Shown: positions 35,356-44,311, counted from the first letter of the stretch. The stretch: 64,000 nt of DNA from Kriegella aquimaris (GCF_900103215.1 NZ_FNGV01000005.1:124001-188000); one strand, 5' to 3'. The notes: generated from the sequence alone by a model not told the origin. Translations and numbers: made by a program.

Positions 35356-35796
35356 AACTGTTTGTAATTTTTTGGAATTTTTTTTGAAGGGTTTAAGTTA
35401 ATTCAATTATTTAAAATTTACCATAGTTAGCAGCAATTCATTTCGTAGTGTGCGTAATGCAGTTGCCATTTTTATTATTTTAACCTGCTTAGAAAATTGA
35501 AACTAAGTTTTTTTTCCGGGATTCGCGTATTTGGAAAAAATTCTATTCTGTCGTGTAAACGACCCTTTGATTTCAAAGAAAATCTGTCAAGAAAGATACT
35601 GGAAGATACTGTGAAGTTCATCCTGATTTGAAGTTGATTCTTACCCTAATTTTCGACTTCGCTTTCCTTTGTTCTTATAACACCTATAGCTCTATAGAAA
35701 ATCCCTATTGGCACATTCGTTATAATAATGTTAGGAGTTATGGTAAAACCCTACTAATGCCATATATTTGTAAACTATTTAGAATGAAAAAAAATA
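35356..35796. other. Intergenic region before the suf operon
   Basis: About 440 bp. A weak plus-strand terminator-like element (CTTAG 35488-35492, CTAAG 35503-35507, then eight Ts) and the suf promoter candidate at 35763-35770 are the only supported items. A tandem AAGATACTG pair occurs at about 35593-35613. No gene seen. Confidence 0.35.
35763..35770 (+). promoter_or_regulatory. suf operon -7 box candidate
   Basis: TATATTTG matches TAnnTTTG exactly, 27 bp before the sufA start. No TTG lies at the usual distance upstream, so the -33 part is weak and an activator may be needed. Confidence 0.4.
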
Positions 35797-36126
35797 ATGA
35801 TACAGGTTTCAGAAACAGCTAAGAAAAGGGTGGTCAGCCTAATGACGGAAGAAGGGTTTGATGCCGCGAAAGACTATGTACGCGTCGGTGTGAAAAGCGG
35901 GGGGTGCAGTGGTTTGTCCTATGAATTGAAGTTTGACGACAAAGTTGACGAATCTGATAAGGTTTTCGAGGATAATGCGATTCGTATCATCGTGGATAAG
36001 AAAAGCTTTTTATACCTAGTGGGAACTATATTGGAATATTCCGGTGGATTAAACGGAAAAGGGTTTGTGTTCAACAACCCTAATGCGCAGCGTACCTGCG
36101 GATGCGGGGAGAGTTTCTCCCTATAG
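35797..36126 (+). CDS. sufA: HesB/IscA-family iron-sulfur carrier (SufA-like)
   Basis: 109 residues, typical length. The three conserved cysteines are in GVKSGGCSGLSYEL and in RTCGCGESF near the end. A-type carriers receive clusters from SufBCD and pass them to target proteins. First gene of a co-directional suf cluster (35797-42505), 48 bp before sufB. Confidence 0.93.
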   Translation: MIQVSETAKKRVVSLMTEEGFDAAKDYVRVGVKSGGCSGLSYELKFDDKVDESDKVFEDNAIRIIVDKKSFLYLVGTILEYSGGLNGKGFVFNNPNAQRTCGCGESFSL

Positions 36127-36174
36127 ACATTGAATTTGAAGTTTTAAAATCTTCAGATTTATAATTTGAAAAGT

Positions 36175-37617
36175 ATGGCATATACAGAGGAAGAATTAAA
36201 AAAAGAGCTCGAAACCAAGGAATACGAATACGGATTCTACACGGCTATCGAGTCCGATACATTCCCGAAGGGGCTGAATGAGGGCATTGTTCGTGCTATC
36301 TCAAAAAAGAAGAATGAGCCACAATGGATGACGGACTGGCGTTTAGAGGCTTTTCGTATTTGGGAAAAAATGGAAGAACCAGATTGGGCAAATGTCCACT
36401 ATGAAAAACCAGATTTTCAAGCCATCAGTTATTATTCGGCACCTAAAAAAGATCCCAATAGATCTTTGGACGATGTGGATCCCGAATTATTGGCGATGTA
36501 TAAGAAATTGGGAATTTCTGTTGACGAGCAAAAGAAATTACAAAATGTTGCCGTTGATATCGTAGTCGATTCCGTCTCCGTGGCAACCACATTTAAAAAG
36601 ACATTAGGAGAAAAGGGAATTATTTTTATGCCCATTTCCGAAGCTATCCAAGAACACCCGGAATTGGTAAAAAAATATATGGGTACCGTCGTTCCTAAAA
36701 CCGATAACTTCTATGCGGCTTTAAATTCGGCCGTATTCACAGATGGGTCTTTTTGTTACATTCCTAAAGGGGTTAGGTGCCCAATGGAATTATCGACCTA
36801 TTTCAGAATCAATGAGGGCGGTACAGGTCAGTTCGAACGTACATTGGTAATTGCCGACGAAAGTAGTTACGTAAGCTATTTAGAGGGATGTACGGCGCCA
36901 TCAAGAGATGAAAATCAGTTGCATGCCGCAGTAGTCGAACTCATTGCTTTAGACAATGCTGAAATAAAATACTCAACGGTACAAAACTGGTATCCTGGAA
37001 ATAAAGAAGGAAAAGGCGGTGTTTATAATTTTGTGACCAAAAGAGGTTTGTGTGAGAATAATTCCAAAATTTCTTGGACACAAGTAGAAACGGGTTCTGC
37101 TGTCACATGGAAATATCCTTCTTGTATTCTGAAGGGAAATAATTCGGTTGGTGAGTTCTACTCTATCGCTGTCACCAATAACTTTCAACAAGCGGATACC
37201 GGTACCAAAATGATTCATTTGGGTAAGAACACGAAAAGTACTATTATTTCAAAAGGTATATCTGCAGGAAAATCTCAGAATAGTTACCGTGGATTGGTTC
37301 AAATTGGCTCAAGAGCGGAAAATGCCCGAAATTTTTCACAATGTGATTCCCTTCTGATGGGGAACGAATGTGGCGCGCACACTTTCCCTTATATCGAGGT
37401 GAAGAACAAAACCGCTCAAATAGAACATGAAGCGACGACCAGTAAAATTGGAGAAGATCAAATATTTTACTGTAATCAACGCGGAATCAATACCGAAAAG
37501 GCCATTGCCTTGATTGTGAATGGTTTTAGCAAAGAAGTGCTGAACAAGCTTCCGATGGAGTTTGCAGTAGAAGCACAGAAATTATTGGAAATTAGCCTTG
37601 AAGGCTCAGTAGGATAG
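36175..37617 (+). CDS. sufB: Fe-S cluster assembly scaffold SufB
   Basis: 480 residues from the ATG at 36175 ([22 protein letters not shown]). SufB signatures are seen in [61 protein letters not shown] and the C-terminal [23 protein letters not shown]. With SufC and SufD it forms the scaffold on which clusters are built from the sulfur delivered by SufS-SufE. Confidence 0.97.
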   Translation: MAYTEEELKKELETKEYEYGFYTAIESDTFPKGLNEGIVRAISKKKNEPQWMTDWRLEAFRIWEKMEEPDWANVHYEKPDFQAISYYSAPKKDPNRSLDDVDPELLAMYKKLGISVDEQKKLQNVAVDIVVDSVSVATTFKKTLGEKGIIFMPISEAIQEHPELVKKYMGTVVPKTDNFYAALNSAVFTDGSFCYIPKGVRCPMELSTYFRINEGGTGQFERTLVIADESSYVSYLEGCTAPSRDENQLHAAVVELIALDNAEIKYSTVQNWYPGNKEGKGGVYNFVTKRGLCENNSKISWTQVETGSAVTWKYPSCILKGNNSVGEFYSIAVTNNFQQADTGTKMIHLGKNTKSTIISKGISAGKSQNSYRGLVQIGSRAENARNFSQCDSLLMGNECGAHTFPYIEVKNKTAQIEHEATTSKIGEDQIFYCNQRGINTEKAIALIVNGFSKEVLNKLPMEFAVEAQKLLEISLEGSVG

Positions 37618-37644
37618 TAAAAAACACCATAAAGTAGATTGAAT

Positions 37645-38397
37645 ATGTTGAAAATCAGTGACCTACATGCACGTGTAGACGACAAAGAGATTTTAAAGGG
37701 AATCAACCTAGAGGTAAAGGCCGGAGAGGTACATGCCATTATGGGCCCCAATGGTTCTGGTAAAAGTACACTTGCCGCTGTCATTGCGGGAAAAGAAGAA
37801 TTTGAGGTGACCAAAGGTTCGGTAAGTTTAGATGGTGAAAATCTAGAAGATTCGGCTCCTGAGGAGCGTGCACATAAAGGAATTTTTCTATCGTTTCAGT
37901 ATCCTGTGGAAATCCCTGGGGTATCGGTAACCAACTTTATGAAAACGGCCATAAATGAATCACGTAAAGCTCGCGGTTTAGAAGACATGCCGGCCAATAA
38001 GATGCTAAAGCTCATTCGTGAGAAATCTGAATTGCTTGAAATTGACCGTAAATTTTTGTCTAGATCCTTGAACGAAGGGTTCTCTGGAGGCGAGAAAAAG
38101 CGTAATGAAATTTTTCAAATGGCCATGTTAGAGCCGAAATTGGCTATTCTTGATGAAACCGACTCTGGCTTAGATATCGATGCCTTGCGTATCGTTGCAA
38201 ACGGTGTCAACAAATTGAAAAGTAAAGACAATGCGGTCATCGTGATAACCCATTACCAAAGATTGTTAGAGTATATCGTTCCTGATTTTGTTCATGTAAT
38301 ACACGATGGTAAAATTGTAAAATCAGGTGGCAAAGAACTCGCTCTCGAGTTAGAGGAAAAAGGATACGATTGGCTTAAGCAAGAAACTGTGGTTTAA
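37645..38397 (+). CDS. sufC: Fe-S assembly ATPase SufC
   Basis: 250 residues from the ATG at 37645. Walker A GPNGSGKST, ABC signature LNEGFSGGEKKRNEI and Walker B LAILDETDSGLD with the following His loop (IVITHYQRLL). This is the soluble ABC ATPase of the SufBCD complex. Lies 27 bp after sufB. Confidence 0.97.
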   Translation: MLKISDLHARVDDKEILKGINLEVKAGEVHAIMGPNGSGKSTLAAVIAGKEEFEVTKGSVSLDGENLEDSAPEERAHKGIFLSFQYPVEIPGVSVTNFMKTAINESRKARGLEDMPANKMLKLIREKSELLEIDRKFLSRSLNEGFSGGEKKRNEIFQMAMLEPKLAILDETDSGLDIDALRIVANGVNKLKSKDNAVIVITHYQRLLEYIVPDFVHVIHDGKIVKSGGKELALELEEKGYDWLKQETVV

Positions 38398-38405
38398 TGA
38401 GTAAA

Positions 38406-38462
38406 CAGTATTCAGTGGGCAGTAAATTATACTGCTTACTGTGAACTGCTTACTGCTTATTG
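38406..38462 (+). repeat. Heptad CAGT/ACTG hairpin between sufC and sufD
   Basis: Three CAGTnnn units and then four ACTGnnn units in 7-nt steps, ending in ATTG. The halves are complementary (CAGTGGGCAGTA against TACTGCTTACTG with G-U pairs), so the mRNA folds into a strong hairpin immediately before the sufD start. Confidence 0.6.
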
Positions 38463-38469
38463 AGAAAAT

Positions 38470-39786
38470 ATGGATTTAAAAGATAAATTGGTTTCATCAT
38501 TTTTAGCCTTTGAAGACAAGGTCGATGTACACAATCCTGTACACGATATTCGGTCAGAGGCGATGAAGACCTTCGAGGCGAAAGGGTTTCCTTCAAAAAA
38601 AGAAGAAGCCTGGAAATATACTTCATTGAACACGTTGCAAAAAATAGACTTTAGCATTTTTCCAAAAGAAGAGAATGCGCTCGAATACAATGACGTAAAG
38701 AAATATTTTTTACACGAAATCGATTCTTATAAAATCGTTTTTATCGACGGTATTTATAGCTCTTATCTTTCGGAAACGACACATGATGGTGTTGATATTT
38801 GTTTGATGAGTGCCGCACTTACCAAACCGATGTACAAACAAGTGATCGATGTGTATTTTAACAAAATCGCGTCTAAAGACGATTCACTTACTTCGCTGAA
38901 TACCGCTTTCAGCCGCGAAGGAGCTTATATTTATATTCCCAAGAACAAAATGCCCAAAAAGCCAGTGGAAATCTTACACTTGGCTACGGGGAATGAGGCC
39001 GCATTGATGTTGCAGCCGCGCAGTTTGGTTATTGTTGAAGAGAATGCCGAACTTCAAGTTATTGAACGGCACCAGAGTATTACGGGCAACGAGGTGTTGA
39101 CCAATTCCGTAACCGAGATTTTTGCTGCCAAAAATGCCATTGTAGATTATTATAAGGTACAGAACGATGCCGATACGGCGTCTTTGATAGATAATACATA
39201 TATCAACCAAAAAGATAAAAGCGTCGTTAACGTACACACTTTTTCATTTGGAGGAAAATTGACCCGGAATAATCTGAACTTTTATCAAAATGGGGAGTAT
39301 GTTGATTCTACGATGAAAGGAGTGACCATTATTGGAGAGAAGCAACATGTTGACCATCATACATTGGTGCACCATATTGAGCCCAATTGTGAGAGCCACC
39401 AAGATTATAAGGGCATTTATGGTGAAAATGCTACAGGCGTTTTCAATGGGAAGATTATTGTCGACAAAATAGCCCAAAAGACGAATGCCTTTCAACAGAA
39501 CAACAATATTTTGGTAAGTGACAAGGCGACTATTAATACAAAGCCGCAATTAGAAATTTTTGCCGATGATGTAAAGTGTTCCCACGGTTGTACTATTGGG
39601 CAGTTGGACGAAGATGCCCTATTCTATTTGCAATCAAGGGGTATTCCAAAGAAAGAGGCCCGTGCTTTGTTAATGTACGCTTTTGCAAATAATGTGCTAG
39701 CCAGTGTTAGGATTCCTGAACTAAAGGTGCGGATCAATAAATTGATTGCCAAGAAATTGGGCGTCAACCTAGGTTTTGATTTATAA
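38470..39786 (+). CDS. sufD: Fe-S cluster assembly protein SufD
   Basis: 438 residues. The N-terminal helical part (FPSKKEEAWKYTSLNTLQ) is the SufD hallmark, then a beta-helix with VVNVHTFSFGGKLTRNNLNFYQNGEYVDSTMKGV, HVDHHTLVHHIEPNCESHQDYKGIYGENATGVFNGKI and the end QLDEDALFYLQSRGIPKKEARALLMYAF. Partner of SufB in the scaffold. Separated from sufC by a 57-bp hairpin element. Confidence 0.96.
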   Translation: MDLKDKLVSSFLAFEDKVDVHNPVHDIRSEAMKTFEAKGFPSKKEEAWKYTSLNTLQKIDFSIFPKEENALEYNDVKKYFLHEIDSYKIVFIDGIYSSYLSETTHDGVDICLMSAALTKPMYKQVIDVYFNKIASKDDSLTSLNTAFSREGAYIYIPKNKMPKKPVEILHLATGNEAALMLQPRSLVIVEENAELQVIERHQSITGNEVLTNSVTEIFAAKNAIVDYYKVQNDADTASLIDNTYINQKDKSVVNVHTFSFGGKLTRNNLNFYQNGEYVDSTMKGVTIIGEKQHVDHHTLVHHIEPNCESHQDYKGIYGENATGVFNGKIIVDKIAQKTNAFQQNNNILVSDKATINTKPQLEIFADDVKCSHGCTIGQLDEDALFYLQSRGIPKKEARALLMYAFANNVLASVRIPELKVRINKLIAKKLGVNLGFDL

Positions 39787-39855
39787 AGTATAAAAGCCTG
39801 CATACTATTCCATCGAGGCGCACACCATCTGTATAAACATTAGTTTATTTCCGAT

Positions 39856-41082
39856 ATGATTGAAACAGTACTAGATATTCAAACTATTCGTAAAGATTTT
39901 CCTATACTTAACCGCGAGGTAAACGGCAAGCCTTTGGTCTATTTAGATAATGCGGCAACCTCTCAAACGCCTCAACAGGTCATTGATGTTATTGTAGATT
40001 ATTACCAGAACTACAATGCGAATATACATAGAGGTGTTCATGCACTTTCGCAAGAGGCCACAGATAAATATGAGCAGGCGCGTCAGAAAATCCAAAAACA
40101 TTTCAATGCGGGGAAAGGATACGAAATCATATTTACCTCAGGAACTACCCATGGAATAAATCTTGTGGCCAACGGATTTTCATCCCTCTTAAAGAAAGGA
40201 GATGAAATTCTGGTCTCAGCCATGGAGCACCATTCGAATATCGTGCCTTGGCAGATGCTTTGTGAACGAACGGGCGCCGTTTTGAAGGTGATTCCGATGA
40301 ATGAGGAAGGAGAGTTGTTGATGGATGAATACTCGAAATTACTTTCTGAGCGAACAAAGCTGGTTTTTTGTAATCATATTTCGAATGCATTGGGTACCAT
40401 AAATCCCATTGAAGAAATTATTGAAAAGGCACATGCTGTAAATGCTGCTGTTTTGATAGATGGTGCCCAAGCTGCACCCCACGTAAAGGCCGATATGCAA
40501 GCCTTAGATGTAGATTTTTATACCGTTTCTGCCCATAAGATGTGCGGTCCTACAGGGGTTGGTGCGCTTTATGGAAAGGAAGAATGGTTGAATAAACTAC
40601 CTCCCTATCAAGGTGGAGGTGAAATGATCGCAGAGGTTACCTTTGAAAAAACGACATACGCTGATTTGCCCCATAAATTTGAGGCAGGCACCCCTAATAT
40701 TTGTGGGGGGATTGCCTTTGGCGCTGCATTGGATTATATGAATGCCATTGGTTTCGATGCGATTGCTGCATACGAGCATGAACTTTTGGAATATGCTACC
40801 GAACAACTTCTAAGCATCGAAGGTCTTAGGATCTACGGGACCGCTAAACATAAGACTTCAGTAATCTCATTTAATATAGGAGGTATTCACCCTTACGATA
40901 TCGGCACTATTTTAGACAAATTGGGCATAGCCGTTCGTACGGGACATCATTGTGCACAACCGATAATGGACTTTTATAAAATTCCAGGTACGGTTCGGGC
41001 CAGCTTTAGTTTTTATAACACTAAGGAAGAGGCAGATGCGTTGGTTTCCGGGGTTGAAAGAGCAAGAAATATGCTTCTGTAG
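39856..41082 (+). CDS. sufS: Cysteine desulfurase SufS
   Basis: 408 residues. PLP lysine in DFYTVSAHKMCGPTGVGALYG, the persulfide cysteine in GIAVRTGHHCAQPIM and the group II signature YLDNAATSQTPQQVID. It removes sulfur from cysteine and passes it to SufE. Cytosolic, in operon with sufE 73 bp downstream. Confidence 0.97.
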   Translation: MIETVLDIQTIRKDFPILNREVNGKPLVYLDNAATSQTPQQVIDVIVDYYQNYNANIHRGVHALSQEATDKYEQARQKIQKHFNAGKGYEIIFTSGTTHGINLVANGFSSLLKKGDEILVSAMEHHSNIVPWQMLCERTGAVLKVIPMNEEGELLMDEYSKLLSERTKLVFCNHISNALGTINPIEEIIEKAHAVNAAVLIDGAQAAPHVKADMQALDVDFYTVSAHKMCGPTGVGALYGKEEWLNKLPPYQGGGEMIAEVTFEKTTYADLPHKFEAGTPNICGGIAFGAALDYMNAIGFDAIAAYEHELLEYATEQLLSIEGLRIYGTAKHKTSVISFNIGGIHPYDIGTILDKLGIAVRTGHHCAQPIMDFYKIPGTVRASFSFYNTKEEADALVSGVERARNMLL

Positions 41083-41155
41083 GTAACCAAGTTATGGTTC
41101 CCTTAAAATATTGAATACCAAGCTTACTTATCGTATTTTTGTATAAAATTAGCCT

Positions 41156-41578
41156 ATGACGATTAAAGAGATACAAGACGAAATAGTAGATGAGTTCTCA
41201 ATGTTCGAAGATTGGATGCAACGGTACGAGTATATGATCGAGCTGGGTAAATCACTACCGTTAATCGACGAAAAATATAAAACGGAAGATAATATAATAA
41301 AAGGATGCCAAAGCAAAGTATGGGTACATGCCGAATTGGAAAATGATAAATTGGTATTTACGGCCGATAGTGATGCCATTATAACCAAGGGTATTATTGC
41401 CATTCTGATACGTGCCTTTAGCAACCAAAGACCACAAGAGATTATAAATGCCGATACGGCCTTTATAGATGAAATCGGACTTAAAGAACATTTGTCGCCG
41501 ACCCGCGCTAACGGATTGGTAAGTATGATAAAGCAGTTGAAGTTATATGCGGTGGCATACCAAACACAGTTGAATTAG
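41156..41578 (+). CDS. sufE: Sulfur acceptor SufE
   Basis: 140 residues. The acceptor cysteine is in DNIIKGCQSKVWVHAEL, the standard SufE motif, and the C-terminus LSPTRANGLVSMIKQLKLYA is family-typical. Takes the persulfide from SufS and delivers it to SufB. Five bases from the next start. Confidence 0.95.
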   Translation: MTIKEIQDEIVDEFSMFEDWMQRYEYMIELGKSLPLIDEKYKTEDNIIKGCQSKVWVHAELENDKLVFTADSDAIITKGIIAILIRAFSNQRPQEIINADTAFIDEIGLKEHLSPTRANGLVSMIKQLKLYAVAYQTQLN

Positions 41579-41583
41579 AAAAA

Positions 41584-41913
41584 ATGAGCGAAGAGACAGC
41601 AAATGATACCCAAGATTTGGGCGAAAAAATAGTAAAGGTTTTAAAAACGATTTACGATCCTGAAATCCCCGTAGACATCTATGAATTGGGTTTGATTTAT
41701 GACGTTTTTGTAAATGAGGAAAATGAGGTCAAAATACTAATGACTTTGACCTCGCCCAACTGCCCGGTTGCAGAAACTTTACCGGTTGAGGTAGAGGAAA
41801 AGGTGAAATCGTTGGATGTTGTCAAGGATACGGAGGTGGAAATTACCTTTGACCCACCTTGGACACAAGATTTGATGAGCGAAGAGGCCAAATTAGAACT
41901 TGGATTGTTGTAA
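41584..41913 (+). CDS. sufT: SUF system DUF59 (MIP18-like) protein SufT
   Basis: 109 residues. The sequence EKIVKVLKTIYDPEIPVDIYELGLIYDVFVNEENEVKILMTLTSPNCPVAETLPVEVEEKV is a full MIP18/DUF59 domain with the conserved DPEIPVDIYELGLIY and the Cys in SPNCP. SufT-type proteins help in Fe-S protein maturation. In operon with sufE. Confidence 0.94.
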   Translation: MSEETANDTQDLGEKIVKVLKTIYDPEIPVDIYELGLIYDVFVNEENEVKILMTLTSPNCPVAETLPVEVEEKVKSLDVVKDTEVEITFDPPWTQDLMSEEAKLELGLL

Positions 41914-41998
41914 CCTTCTTAATAACAGCCAAATGATGTCTTGATAAAACTATATAGTCGAGCAACAATTTGAAATTTATTATAACCCTTAATCGAAT

Positions 41999-42505
41999 AT
42001 GTCGGAAGAGATTGTCAATAGAGTTGCGCAGAGCAAGCTTCTTACTTTTGACCTCGAGGATTATTATCCTCAGGGCAAGAGAGTGCTTCTTGATATCAAA
42101 GATTGGCTTTACGAAGGTTTTATTCTTAGGGAAAAGGAATTTCGAAACCATGTTTCGAGCCACGATTGGGCTCAGTACGCCGATGCGTATGTGGCACTTC
42201 ATTGTTCTACCGATGCTATAGTGCCAGGTTGGGCGTATATGCTTATTGCTACAGAACTGCACCCTTTTGCTAAAAAGACAGTTCAGGGAAATCTAGAACA
42301 AATGGAAACTACCCTTTATCAATCTGTCATTGAAAACATGGATATTTCCAAATTTGAAGACAAATCCGTGATTATTAAGGGTTGTAGTACTAAGCCCGTT
42401 CCACCTAACGCCTACCTGTGGATAACCAACAGGTTATTGGGTGTTGCAAAGAGTGTTATGTACGGTGAAGCCTGCTCTTCCGTGCCTCTTTTCAAAAGAA
42501 AATAA
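41999..42505 (+). CDS. DUF2480 family protein
   Basis: 168 residues. It opens with MSEEIVNRVAQSKLLTFDLEDYYPQGKRVLLDIKDWLYEGFILREKEFR and ends with CSTKPVPPNAYLWITNRLLGVAKSVMYGEACSSVPLFKRK, as in the Bacteroidota DUF2480 family, which is often found behind suf genes. The two terminal cysteines and the position suggest a link with Fe-S work; function not known. 85 bp after sufT. Confidence 0.85.
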   Translation: MSEEIVNRVAQSKLLTFDLEDYYPQGKRVLLDIKDWLYEGFILREKEFRNHVSSHDWAQYADAYVALHCSTDAIVPGWAYMLIATELHPFAKKTVQGNLEQMETTLYQSVIENMDISKFEDKSVIIKGCSTKPVPPNAYLWITNRLLGVAKSVMYGEACSSVPLFKRK

Positions 42506-42539
42506 TTGTTAATAACCTTGTTTACTTTCTGTTAACAAT
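42505..42539. promoter_or_regulatory. 8-bp inverted repeat over the DUF3078 gene promoter
   Basis: ATTGTTAA (42505-42512) and TTAACAAT (42532-42539) are perfect complements 19 bp apart, bracketing the -33 TTG of the promoter at 42518-42550. An operator for a dimeric regulator is the simplest reading. Confidence 0.45.
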
Positions 42540-42550
42540 TCTTACATTTG
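42518..42550 (+). promoter_or_regulatory. DUF3078 gene promoter
   Basis: TTG at 42518-42520, 22-bp spacer, TACATTTG at 42543-42550: an exact match to the Bacteroidota consensus, 31 bp before the ATG at 42582. Confidence 0.65.
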
Positions 42551-42581
42551 CCCCATCATAACTATAATTAAACACAAAACC

Positions 42582-43514
42582 ATGAAGAAGTTAGTATTAT
42601 CAGCAGCAGTTGCTGTGTTCGCCTTTTCGACGGCCCAGGCACAGACATTAGATGAATTAAAGGCAGAAAAATCAACGAAAAAAGATTCCATTGCCGCCAT
42701 TCAAGGAAGGGTAAATGCCCTTCAAGGAAAAATCGATGCTTTTCCGGGCTGGAAGAAAGGAGCTTTCGGTACCATAGGAGCCAACATCTCAGGGTTCAAT
42801 AATTGGTATTCACAAGGAAAGCCCAATAACTCCGCTGGAAATATTGGCGTAACTGTTAATGCATTTGCCAATTTAGACCGGGATAAATATTTCTGGAGAA
42901 ACTCAGGTAATGTCAACCTGCAGTGGGTAAAATTGGATGATAAAGATAATCCAGCAGATGACGATAGCTTTAACGGAACTACCGATGTTTTTAACATAAC
43001 ATCGCTCTACGGGTATAAGCTAAGTAAGAAATTTGCGATTTCGGCTTTGGGCGAATATCGAACATCGATTATTAACAATTTCAACGACCCAGGTTATCTA
43101 GATATTGGGGTGGGTGCTACTTGGACTCCCATTACAGATATGGTTGTAGTAATACATCCATTGAACTATAACTTTGTGTTCACCAGTGAGGATAATATTT
43201 ACGAATCGTCTACCGGTGCAAAGATAGTTGTTGACTACACTAAGAAATTAGGAAAAGTAAATTTCAAAACTAATTTTTCGACCTTTCAGAGCTACAAGAG
43301 CTCCGATTACTCAAACTGGACATGGATCAACTCGTTTGGCTATACACTTTGGAAGGGCATAGGCCTTGGGTTTGAATTCGGATTAAGAAACAACAAACAA
43401 GAGGCGCTAGATTATGCATTGAACGGCCCAACGCCTTCTGCAGCTGCTACATTTGACAATATAGATGTTAAGACACAGAGCTATTGGATGTTCGGTCTTA
43501 ACTATGCTTTTTAA
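42582..43514 (+). CDS. DUF3078 outer-membrane beta-barrel protein
   Basis: 310 residues with a signal peptide (MKKLVLSAAVAVFAFSTAQAQ). A short coiled helix follows (LDELKAEKSTKKDSIAAIQGRVNALQGKID), then amphipathic beta-strands with GTIGANISGFNNWYSQGKPNNSAGNIGVTVNAF and the end YWMFGLNYAF, which closes with an aromatic residue as in outer-membrane barrels. This matches DUF3078 proteins, common in Bacteroidota and of unknown cargo. Strong promoter upstream and shared terminator downstream. Confidence 0.88.
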   Translation: MKKLVLSAAVAVFAFSTAQAQTLDELKAEKSTKKDSIAAIQGRVNALQGKIDAFPGWKKGAFGTIGANISGFNNWYSQGKPNNSAGNIGVTVNAFANLDRDKYFWRNSGNVNLQWVKLDDKDNPADDDSFNGTTDVFNITSLYGYKLSKKFAISALGEYRTSIINNFNDPGYLDIGVGATWTPITDMVVVIHPLNYNFVFTSEDNIYESSTGAKIVVDYTKKLGKVNFKTNFSTFQSYKSSDYSNWTWINSFGYTLWKGIGLGFEFGLRNNKQEALDYALNGPTPSAAATFDNIDVKTQSYWMFGLNYAF

Positions 43515-43548
43515 ATAGCGGTTAAACCCTATTCAATAAATTAATTAT

Positions 43549-43585
43549 AAAAAGAATGCCCTCCAAGTTTATGGAGGGCATTTTT
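43549..43585. terminator. Bidirectional terminator of the DUF3078 gene and unit 0
   Basis: Perfect 9-bp stem TGCCCTCCA / TGGAGGGCA (43557-43580) with a 6-nt loop; five Ts follow on the plus strand and a T-rich stretch on the minus strand. Confidence 0.85.
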
Positions 43586-43622
43586 AGTTAAGTAGGATAC
43601 GTTAAATTTGGCGGTTGCACAG

Positions 43623-43697
43623 TCATTGATAAAATAAACTTCCTATGGCAGAAAGCATTTGATAAGCAGCGGTTAAGAAAAAGTTTTTTCGGGACAT
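43623..43697 (-). CDS. Unit 0 small peptide (24 aa)
   Basis: Minus-strand ATG at 43697 to TGA at 43623, 24 codons, with its own shared-type promoter (43721-43786) and terminator. The sequence starts MSRKNFFLTAAYQML and ends GSLFYQ; it is cationic at the N-terminus and hydrophobic after it. KNFFLTA lines up with KNDFLSG of the unit E peptide (4330-4437), with ML and LF also shared. No family recognised. Peptide too short for statistics; the common promoter and the motif are the support. Confidence 0.45.
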   Translation of the reverse strand: MSRKNFFLTAAYQMLSAIGSLFYQ

Positions 43698-43720
43698 AAC
43701 GCTAAATATTAAATACAATA

Positions 43721-43786
43721 CGAATGTAATTTCACACTTTTAAACCGCTAAATTTTTGTTGTGAAAAGGGTGTAATTTGTTGTCAA
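43721..43786 (-). promoter_or_regulatory. Unit 0 promoter
   Basis: Minus-strand TTGACAACA-type (43786-43778) and TTCACAACA (43765-43757) half-sites at 21-bp pitch; TACATTCG (43728-43721) at the same 37-bp offset as in the other four units. The most diverged of the five promoters. Confidence 0.5.
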
Positions 43787-43855
43787 ATGCAGTTATTCAT
43801 GTGTTTCATCGATGAACTGCACTTATTTTTACCTGTGTGGGACGGTTTTTTAACC

Positions 43856-43881
43856 AAAAAACCCTGACCAAAGGGTCAGGG
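43856..43881 (-). terminator. Unit A terminator
   Basis: Perfect 8-bp stem CCCTGACC / GGTCAGGG with a 4-nt loop, six Ts on the minus strand, then the palindrome GGTTTTTTAACCAAAAAACC on the plus strand overlapping its end. Confidence 0.75.
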
Positions 43882-43945
43882 CAATTTTTTAGTAAAGTAG
43901 GTCGTTCTTTTAAGATCGGGTTTCCGGTCGCCCGGAATAAGCTTT

Positions 43946-44023
43946 TTAGGTCAAGTGGCGATTGGGAATCAACACTTTATTTTGGATTAAGATCGTAGTT
44001 CGATTTGGGGTCAATACTATCAC
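43946..44023 (-). CDS. Unit A candidate peptide (25 aa, GTG start)
   Basis: GTG at 44023 to TAA at 43946. Reads VLTPNRT near the start and PNRHLT at the end, like units B and C. Conserved codons differ between units only at third, synonymous positions, which favours translation, but the lack of an ATG and the small size keep this tentative. Confidence 0.3.
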   Translation of the reverse strand: MIVLTPNRTTILIQNKVLIPNRHLT

Positions 44024-44035
44024 TTAATTACACTG

Positions 44036-44101
44036 TAAATATAGAGTTGATTTGCGTCTCCTTGAAATTATTGTTGTGAAGCTAAGGCATTCTGTTGTGA
44101 A
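44036..44101 (-). promoter_or_regulatory. Unit A promoter
   Basis: TTCACAACA-type half-sites at 44101-44093 and 44080-44072 (21-bp pitch), AATTTCAAG after the second, and TATATTTA at 44043-44036, on the minus strand. Confidence 0.6.
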
Positions 44102-44283
44102 TAATATAAGTGGTATTGTTTCTCCGTTGAAAAACCAAAATTCCGACACAATATAAAGCGAGGCTTGACTGTCACCGTGCCGAAATGGATAGAGAGATTC
44201 TACACATTTACTTAGTAATTAGCAAGGGAGTAAAATCTATTTGCATTTTTCAATTAAACTTTTTAATTGGTTGGTATGGGGTC

Positions 44284-44311
44284 AAAAAAAAGCCTCGAGG
44301 TAGGTCGAGGC
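44284..44311 (-). terminator. Unit B terminator
   Basis: Perfect 7-bp stem GCCTCGA / TCGAGGC (44292-44311) with a 6-nt loop and eight Ts on the minus strand. Confidence 0.8.

Larger units (their letters stand above)
43856..44030 (-). ncRNA. Unit A small transcript
   Basis: About 175 nt from just after the -7 box to the terminator. It contains two ACCCCAAATCG-like boxes 42 bp apart, a stem UUCCGG/CCGGAA with a GCGA (GNRA) loop at 43922-43937, and the box CCTACTTTACTAAAAA before the terminator. It may be a structured RNA, an mRNA for a 25-residue peptide, or both. Ends are estimates. Confidence 0.5.
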
